DNA of 64,000 nucleotides, taken from NCBI GenBank assembly GCA_037043235.1, contig JAWRVZ010000109.1, positions 1,258,001 to 1,322,000 on the forward strand, written 5' to 3'. Below are positions 57,389-64,000 of the stretch, in pieces. Source of the DNA: Rhodeus uyekii (taxonomy: Eukaryota; Chordata; Actinopteri; Cypriniformes; Acheilognathidae). The first letter of the stretch is position 1. Each line of letters opens with the position of its first letter. Both the position numbers and the translations under genes were made by a program. Below the pieces are notes generated by a model, which did not search any database, had not been told where the DNA came from, and worked only from the letters and a program-made list of their open reading frames with translations.

Positions 57389-59510
57389 TTTAGTTTTTCA
57401 GTTGCAGCATTCAAAGACATCTGGGCATCTCATCTCATCCAACGGCATCGTTCCTGAGGACTGTTATGTTTATGTTATTATAATAGTTGGAAGTAGATAG
57501 CAGGAATGAAAGTAACAATCAGCTCTGCCATTGCCTTTGTTACGTAAGCGGTGTCTTTAATCTCTCAGGGTATTCAGCTGTTTGTCCACTTGGTGGAGCT
57601 TTCGGCTTGTGAGTTTTACAGTCAGTCCAAGACTGACGCTCTGGTTGTTCAACACTCAACAACTGCTGCAATCATGTGCATCTGCAGATTTCTGAATTCA
57701 CTCAACAGATTGTGAGGAGCAATGTAAAAAATACTTGCAGCCGCATAGACAGGAAACCTGTATCTGTTTCTTATGAATAGTTTGACTAATATCAAGAGAT
57801 TGTGAAGATATTTTGTATTGTAGCTTGTTTTATGATGTCTTTTTTTTTGCAACAGTTTTGCAATACACAATCTATGTCATTTCTTTAATTTTGTGTCAAG
57901 CAAAGTGAGTCTTAAATTAAATTTAGTCTGTACGTTTTGTCTGAAGATAAAATTTAGAAGTTAGTGACAGAACGTCCTTTGATGATATTCAGACAAATTC
58001 TATAACAATAAGAACAATAATAAAAATCATACATAAATATAAATACGTGTTTAAAGTAAAATAAGTAATACTAAAATGACTCAGGACTAATGAAGCTATT
58101 CTAAACTGTTTTTATATGGCACACACAATTTACATGTAGTTAAACTGAAGCTAATTACTCTTGACATATTTATATTTTGTCAATTTATCAATGCAAATTC
58201 AACAGAATGTGGATAAAATGAAAATATATATTTTTTATTATTGTGTTTAATTTCTAAAGTTATATTAATTCCTTAATTGTGTATAAATAACCCTGTTCTA
58301 ATACTTTTTTGTTTTTCCCAAGTATAAAGTTGTGAGGATTTGTGTAAAGTTTTTATAACTTAATGTTGAGTTTTATTATTTTTGAGAGTTATACTCTAGT
58401 CACAGATTTAATTATTTTATTCATTACAGTTTTTTGCTTCTGAAAAGTGAAAAGTTAATACAAATTATTCTATTTGACTCTTCTGAATAAATGCCATTAT
58501 ACGATAATAAAGTATTACTGTTTATTGCTGATTTGAAATCTTCCTGAACTTTAAATTATTTGGATATCTAGAGTTCTACATATAAATACACAACATAAAA
58601 CTGGCACCTCTGTATTAACTGTGGCTAAAAACGGCATCTCTGCATTGCTTTTACATTTCAAATCCCTCCGTTCTCGCCATCTCAGAAAGCCAAGTCTATG
58701 TTGATTCTTGTTTTATTACGAGCTCTGTCTCATTCTCTTTTCTCCAGCACTCCCCTCTGTTTGTGTTTGTTTAAATTGCAGATTTAGAAACTTTGTGACA
58801 TCTAACCCTCACCAGACACATGGCAAAGCAACCAGAGAAACTTTACTCTATTTCTGGATTTTTTATTTATTTATTTTGTGACATATTTATGCAATTTCTC
58901 CTAAAAACCCTCCGAACAGCTCTAAAATATAAACATTTATAATAGGCTTATCATAGTGAATCAAAGTAAGGCAAAAACCTGTTTTGGAAGAAGGATAGAT
59001 GATGTATTGACTACATTTTTAAATGGTTTCTAAAGTGGGAGGGATGACACTTCAAATCAAGTTCTACACAGTGCAATGACAATATTTAAATAAAATCGTT
59101 GGCTGGTTTCCCAATCTTCTGATTTGCTCCCCCAACAACAGAATTAACAGAAAATGATCAATGACTCCAAATGCAAAGAAGCCAGAATACACAAAATTTG
59201 CTTCAGTCATTGCACAATTCCCATAGTTCTCTTTGTGTTCCTTCATAGTTCCGAAGATAATAGTAATAAAGAACAGGCGTGCAAACATTTGACTGGTAAG
59301 TAACTTTCACTGTTATTTAAGCTAGGTCATTTCTCCTGGAATCATTTTACTCAAAAGTCAAATGTGAAAAGCTACATTTTAACTAATTTCATGCCACATT
59401 TCTTTTGCTCTGCATTCTTAAAAGTGCTTATTTTAAGCTAAACTCTAGAAAAATCAGGCCAACTCTTTCTCAAAGGTCCCAAACAGGACCTGACAGTCCA
59501 CAGGGGTCGA
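57389..59510. other. Downstream region of dpep1
   Basis: AT-rich. It should include the dpep1 3' UTR; the TTTATTTATTTATTTT run near 58862 gives AATAAA signals on the minus strand. No other gene seen. Confidence 0.4.
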
Positions 59511-59681
59511 TTACAGTAATTTGTTTAGCACTGTCAGAACCAAGACAAGTGGATAAAAAGACAGTGTGCGTGTTGAACTGGATTTTTCTGGATAACCATA
59601 ATCTGTCCTGCAGGGATTTTGGACCTCTTTAAGAGGGATGGGAACATCATCTGCTTTGGTTGCTTGCAGACCGTCTCTCAC
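59511..59681 (-). CDS. dpep1: dpep1 terminal exon
   Basis: 57 codons with TAA at 59511-59513: VRDGLQATKADDVPIPLKE, NPCRTDYGY, then the GPI-type hydrophobic tail. The acceptor is TTCATTAG. Confidence 0.88.
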   Translation of the reverse strand: MRDGLQATKADDVPIPLKEVQNPCRTDYGYPEKSSSTRTLSFYPLVLVLTVLNKLL

Positions 59682-62600
59682 CTAATGAAACATAAGTTAC
59701 TTTTAGAAATCTTCAGTGAGTAAGCAGTCGTTTTGATGTTATTCTGCGTTTGAGCATTTGAAGCAGATGCATGACTCTGTGTGCCTTGCTCTTACCCCCT
59801 CCACGTCTCTGAAGACTCGTAGCAGGTTCCGTCCCAGAGCATCTCTGATCTCATCATCGGACCATTCACGTCTAAGCAGTTCAGCCACCAGGTCTGGGTA
59901 CTTTGACACGTCCTCTAGACCTTCTGGCACCCTTTTCAAAACCGTATTATTTATTAATGGTTATGCATGCAGTCCTGTTTACTTGTCCATATGTTTTAAA
60001 CAATTAAAGGCCACTTATAATAGTCTACACATGCTTTACAAATGTGAAATGTACCACAATGCCTTGCATGATCATTAAATGAGACCTATGATGCTCATTT
60101 TTACAAGATATAATATTAGTTTCAGTGTCCCCAGAACGTGTCTGTGAAGTTTCAGCTCAAAATACCCTACAGATAATTTATTATACCATGTTGTAATTGC
60201 CCCTTTTTGGTCTGTTTTTGTGCATGTGTCTTTAAATGCAAATGAGCTGCGGCTCCACCCCCTTTTCCAGAAGAGGGCTAAGCCTCAATGGCTCCTGCCT
60301 GGTTTTGATGATCTATCTCGCTCACACTCACGTGACACTACAGTTCATCATCATGAAAGTTTATGATCTGCATGTTTTGAAGTCACATCAGTCTAAATTT
60401 CTGATATATGGTTTTGTGAGCGCAAACACTCGAAGCTCACGCACAGAAAGCTGGATTTCAGACGGAGGAATAAACTCAACTCTCTTTCACATCTTATGGA
60501 TGCTGATTAAACTGTCAAAATCAAGCAGAGTTCACATGAACACAGTCGGTTATGAGAGTGAACATAAACAGCAGGAAAGAAATCACATGACTGTATTAGA
60601 TCTGTGTATTAAAGTGACAGCAGGGTAAAATACAGAACCTGCTGCTATATTTGCGGTTAATATGAATCAAACAACAAATTAAAAACACTCACTGCTCTCG
60701 ACTGAATAACTTTAGTAGTTTTAATAAGAATAAATTTCTCACTTGAACGCAGCTGTTAATGCTCTAGCGAGGAGATAAACATGGCGGACTGTGTTCAACT
60801 CAATCAGGGTGGGGTTTGAAGCTAATAGGGCGGAGTCTGTTATCAGTTGTGGGTGGGGCCTAAACACATGTGACGTCACACTGCTAGAATCTGCTTTTTT
60901 TAAGACAATTTTTTATGATTAATGGTTGTTTTTTTTTAGGAGTGTGTGGACTTTCACCATTATAGGGTGATTGTGTACACAAACTGCCGAAACACATTTA
61001 TACTTGAACACAAAAAAGTGAAAGTTGAGAATAGGTCCCCTTTAAATGAGAATACAGGCAGTCTGTTCACTAATCAGCATGCTTACCTTGGCACGCCATC
61101 ATAATCTCCTCCAAATCCAATGATACTAGCGTCAGCCACTTTCTTGATATAGTCAAAGTGATCTGAATTTCACAAATAGAAGTGATCTCAAATATTAACG
61201 TGTCGCCTCATTTTCTGAAGGAGTGCTTTATGAAAGGCTAGCAGAAACTGAGATTGCTTGTAAGGTACTGTAACTCACCAGCCACATCTGAGAGATTCGC
61301 TTTCGTTTGGCAGGTTACATAATCATTAAAAAAATTAACCATGACAATCCCCTTCTTTCTTTTCTGAAATGGAAACATTTTGGAAAATTACACTTTTATA
61401 CATGAGCAAATTAAAAAAAAAGTTTTAATTCTCTGTAAGTATGTGTGTGTGTGTGTGTATGGTCTGACAAATGGAAATGGAATTGTTTATTGATCTTTCA
61501 GAGAAAATACTTTAAAGTGCTCGTACATTTTTTTGTAAATTAAAAAAATAATAATAATTTAAGTTCGTAGTGCACAAAAAGAAAACGTTATTGCCTCCTA
61601 AAAGAAAGTATCGATTCTGAACTGTCTAAACAAGTCGTCGGTAATTCCGGTCTCACTTCCTATGTAACAATGTAACTAATTTGCATAATGCCCACCTATG
61701 GTCTTTATTGGCTGTTCAAAAGCAGCGTCTATTTTGCCCCGCCCTCAAACACTGTAGTTGTGGCTGAGACTGCAAGAGTTTGGTTCGTGTTGTCGACATG
61801 TCAATAAGACGCTGTTTTCAGTGCTGTGAAAGCAAGTACACTCTGATGCTCTTACAAACAATGAGACTCGCGCTGAAGTTGATACGGTAAAACTGTTTGT
61901 ATCACTGAGCATCAAGAGCTGAGGACGATCGAGCTAAACGTCGCAAATGCGGAAATGTAAGAGGTTATAAAAAATGTATGCCAGGACAATCAATTAAAGC
62001 GAAGTTGCTTCCATACAGTAAATGTTCATCTTGAAATATAACAACACAAAAGTTATATGTATGTGTACTTTATAAAAATCTGTAAAGATTTCACAGCAAA
62101 AGAGTTTGTACAATTATATAGGCTTTTACTTGCTAAAATAAAGCCAGACAGAAGGTATGTAGCAGAATGCGAGCAACCGGTTTTCATTGTTTTTGATCAT
62201 GTTGATAATTCAGAGGTCTTGGAAGTTTGCTTATCAAGCATGATAGCATGAGTTCTGGCAGCTCACGTCAGTCAGGCGTGAATCAGCTGATCTATATCTA
62301 TCTGTTCTGCTTTATCTCTTTTACTCAGAGCTAATTACCCTCCTCCATCCCCAGCTCCACCTCTCATTCCTCCTTCAACCAAACTGCTCATTTATCTCGA
62401 TTTATGATGTTACATTACTATATAGTCTATAATTTTCCGTAATACGTTTATGTTGGTTCAGTTCACTGCACTACACTGAGAATTTTTTTTTCATGTGGTA
62501 AAATTGAAATGAAATACATCATTTAATTAATTAATCAATTAATTACAGATTATAACCAATCTGAAAAAAATTAATTTAGCTGAAGTATAACTATCAATAG

Positions 62601-63607
62601 ATGTAACCTGATTTCTCCAGAAAGGTAAAATGACTTAAGTTTGATATAATCGCTTTTGTTTTCTATGATGATATATCAATATGATTGTTTTATTTGATGA
62701 TGATGATTTTGTTTTATAAGTCCTTACATCCACATTGATGTAAATACACTCCAGAATAAATTTATTACCCTTAATTAATCTAACCAAAGAATATTTTACT
62801 TGCAATTTAATGTAGTCCATTCAAAATAAATCAGTTTAGTTGGCTCAACACAATTTAGTTGGTTTAGGTCAAATTAATTTACTCTATTATGCACAGCTTA
62901 ACTTCATTACATTAGATTTATGTTTAATTAAATTAATTAAACATTCATGTTTAATCAATTTACTGAGGCTTAACTTTCAAGTGGCATAATTTAAGTTAAT
63001 GTTTTGATTTCTTGAGAGAAAACTCTAATTTTCACACCGTATTGATCTTCTCAAGCATGTTTTAGTCGCAACTCACAACTTTCAAAACCTTTTTATGGAG
63101 ATAATGTCGACTGAAAGTACTTGCAATCCACTCAACGCTGTACTACTTTCCCTCACAGATTCATTTCATTCCTGTCAAAAATTAAATACGGTGCTGCACT
63201 GACAAAGGTCAATGGCTTTAAGCACCGCAGTGCTGATATTACAGTCAGTACAACAATAGTCTCACACACGTGGTGTTTCTTCAAAGCAGAGTTTATATGT
63301 GTTAATGTGTGAAGTCTAGCCCTGGTTTTATGTTTTTATATCAGTAACAATAAATATGACAGTGTAAGTGCTTCATTATCTTCATAGGCAATAAACTCTT
63401 TTACATAATAGCTTGAGGTCGTAAACCTACCACTTCCAGAAGAACGTCATCAGGAACATTTCTCTTGTGCTTGCAGATGCTGTAGGCAGAAGAGTGGCTG
63501 AAGATAACAGGAGCTTGCGAGATCTCCAGCACCTGCTTCATCACTCGCTCTGACACATGAGACAGGTCAATCAACATGCCAATCCGGTTCATCTCCCGGA
63601 TCACTCG
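59511..63607 (-). CDS. dpep1: Membrane dipeptidase (DPEP1-like), 3' part, five exons in the window
   Basis: Zinc-dependent, GPI-anchored renal-type dipeptidase that cleaves dipeptides, including cystinyl-glycine from glutathione breakdown (family knowledge). Exons in transcript order: 63607-63431, 61363-61279, 61162-61087, 59931-59796 and 59681-59511. All phases agree, giving the last 214 residues or so. Two zinc-ligand histidines are visible, in LIDLSHVS and IFSHSSAYS. GFGGDYDGVPRVPEGLEDVS is a close match to mammalian DPEP1 rather than DPEP2/3. The C-terminus PCRTDYGY, a Ser-rich spacer and the hydrophobic tail LSFYPLVLVLTVLNKLL look like a GPI-attachment signal. The N-terminal half, with the remaining zinc ligands, lies beyond the right edge. 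Confidence 0.9.
59796..59931 (-). CDS. dpep1: dpep1 internal exon (VPEGLEDVSKYPDL)
   Basis: 136 bp, one base plus 45 codons: VPEGLEDVSKYPDLVAELLR, then EWSDDEIRDALGRNLLRVF. The donor is GGG/GTAAGA. Confidence 0.93.
60077..61046. mobile_element. Non-autonomous DNA transposon in dpep1 intron
   Basis: The left end AATGAGACCTATGATGCTCA and right end TTGAGAATAGGTCCCCTTTA are imperfect inverted repeats. The interior (AGCTCAAAATACCCTACAGA and similar) is of a kind very common in cyprinid DNA. No transposase; target duplication not certain (TTA on both sides). Confidence 0.65.
61087..61162 (-). CDS. dpep1: dpep1 internal exon (GFGGDYDGVP)
   Basis: 76 bp encoding HFDYIKKVADASIIGFGGDY and DGVP, split codons at both ends. 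It carries the Asp-rich GGDYDG loop of the TIM-barrel active site. Confidence 0.93.
61279..61363 (-). CDS. dpep1: dpep1 internal exon (IVMVNFFNDYVTC)
   Basis: 85 bp: KRKKGIVMVNFFNDYVTCQT then KANLSDVA plus one base. The basic KRKKG start differs from the VKQTDSL I recall for human. The acceptor is ATTTCAG and the donor G/GTGAGT. Confidence 0.88.
61364..63430. other. dpep1 intron
   Basis: About 2 kb. A (TG)n run sits at 61441-61460. A stretch at about 61640-62260 has a higher GC content and reads like an interspersed repeat, but I cannot place its ends. The rest is AT-rich. Confidence 0.4.
63431..63607 (-). CDS. dpep1: dpep1 internal exon (two zinc-ligand histidines)
   Basis: 59 codons, phase 0 to 0: RVIREMNRIGMLIDLSHVSE, then QAPVIFSHSSAYSICKHKRN and VPDDVLLEV. 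The acceptor is CTTCCAG and the donor GTG/GTAGGT. Confidence 0.92.
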
Positions 63608-64000
63608 CTGGAAGGGTAAATCAAACTGGTCATCATAGACGGCAATAATAATCAAGCTTTCTCTAAGAGAGGAGAGCAAGTACGAGTGGCCTATTTTAAA
63701 CACCGCCAAGTCTATTAAATACTTTGTTAATGGCTATATAGTAATTGTATATAAGGATATAATTATATGTATAAGTAAAAAAATATGATCCATAAGTTAT
63801 CACAACATATGTTTTTACATTGTTTTAATTAATCAAAATAAGTAATTTTCAACTTTTTTTTCATAAGTAATACAAGATTCAGCTCATTATTTTAAGCCAG
63901 TTTAATGTCATATAAGTTGCAATGACTTAAACAACAACAACATGTGTTTTGTACTTAAGATAAAAAAAATATTTAGAAGTATTTGCTTTGAAAAATTACT
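63608..64000. other. dpep1 intron to the right edge
   Basis: AT-rich intron leading to upstream dpep1 exons that must lie outside the window. Confidence 0.5.

Noticed and set aside
60236..60628. 130-codon plus-strand ORF in the dpep1 intron
   Set aside because: It lies inside a transposon-like repeat (60077-61046) and shows no protein-family features.
62057..62251. 64-codon plus-strand ORF
   Set aside because: No recognisable domain, inside a dpep1 intron, probably within an interspersed repeat.

Overview
The window looks like vertebrate nuclear DNA from a cyprinid-type teleost (an inference). The genes are split by GT-AG introns, their proteins match vertebrate families, and the surrounding DNA is AT-rich and full of fish-type repeats: tRNA-derived SINEs, Tc1/mariner, hAT and many MITE-like elements. 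There are no bacterial-style operons. Gene calls rest on exon-by-exon reading with phase checks and on remembered family sequences; no database search was run.

All five recognised genes lie on the minus strand. From right to left, in transcription order: the 3' half of a membrane dipeptidase gene (dpep1-like, 59511-63607, continuing past the right edge); a modifier potassium channel subunit (kcng4-like, 33011-36790, two coding exons); a single-exon GT31 beta-1,3-galactosyltransferase-like gene (26789-27886); nqo1 (11961-18463, six exons, TATA box near 18536); and the microtubule tyrosine carboxypeptidase gene matcap1/kiaa0895l (448-7671, six coding exons plus a likely non-coding first exon in a CpG-rich block near 10.3-10.45 kb). 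As I remember it, KIAA0895L, NQO1, KCNG4 and DPEP1 are all on human 16q, so the block looks like conserved synteny. The genes do not form a pathway: they act in tubulin detyrosination, quinone detoxification, glycan synthesis, potassium-current modulation and peptide hydrolysis.

The most striking structure is a 16.8 kb array at 37647-54438, between kcng4 and dpep1. It has seven tandem non-coding units of about 2.0-2.3 kb, with a nearly identical 4412-bp higher-order repeat and three stubs of one terminus at its left edge. The ends carry short hairpins and an asymmetric 11-bp inverted repeat, and the array interrupts another repeat at a T/T step. This suggests a non-autonomous Helentron-like rolling-circle element, although satellite expansion by unequal exchange is a real alternative. 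A decayed hAT element (52560-53862, 8-bp target duplication) sits in the last unit, and the older units preserve the empty site.

Other accessory structure: a degenerate minisatellite and two long-armed foldback MITEs around the catalytic-motif exon of matcap1; a 1.47 kb foldback element upstream of nqo1; a 1.2 kb Tc1 element with intact ends and a broken transposase; two related mariner-type MITEs in introns of nqo1 and kcng4; a 132-bp perfect AT palindrome; and six copies of one SINE family. The remaining long stretches are AT-rich intron or intergenic DNA where I see no gene.
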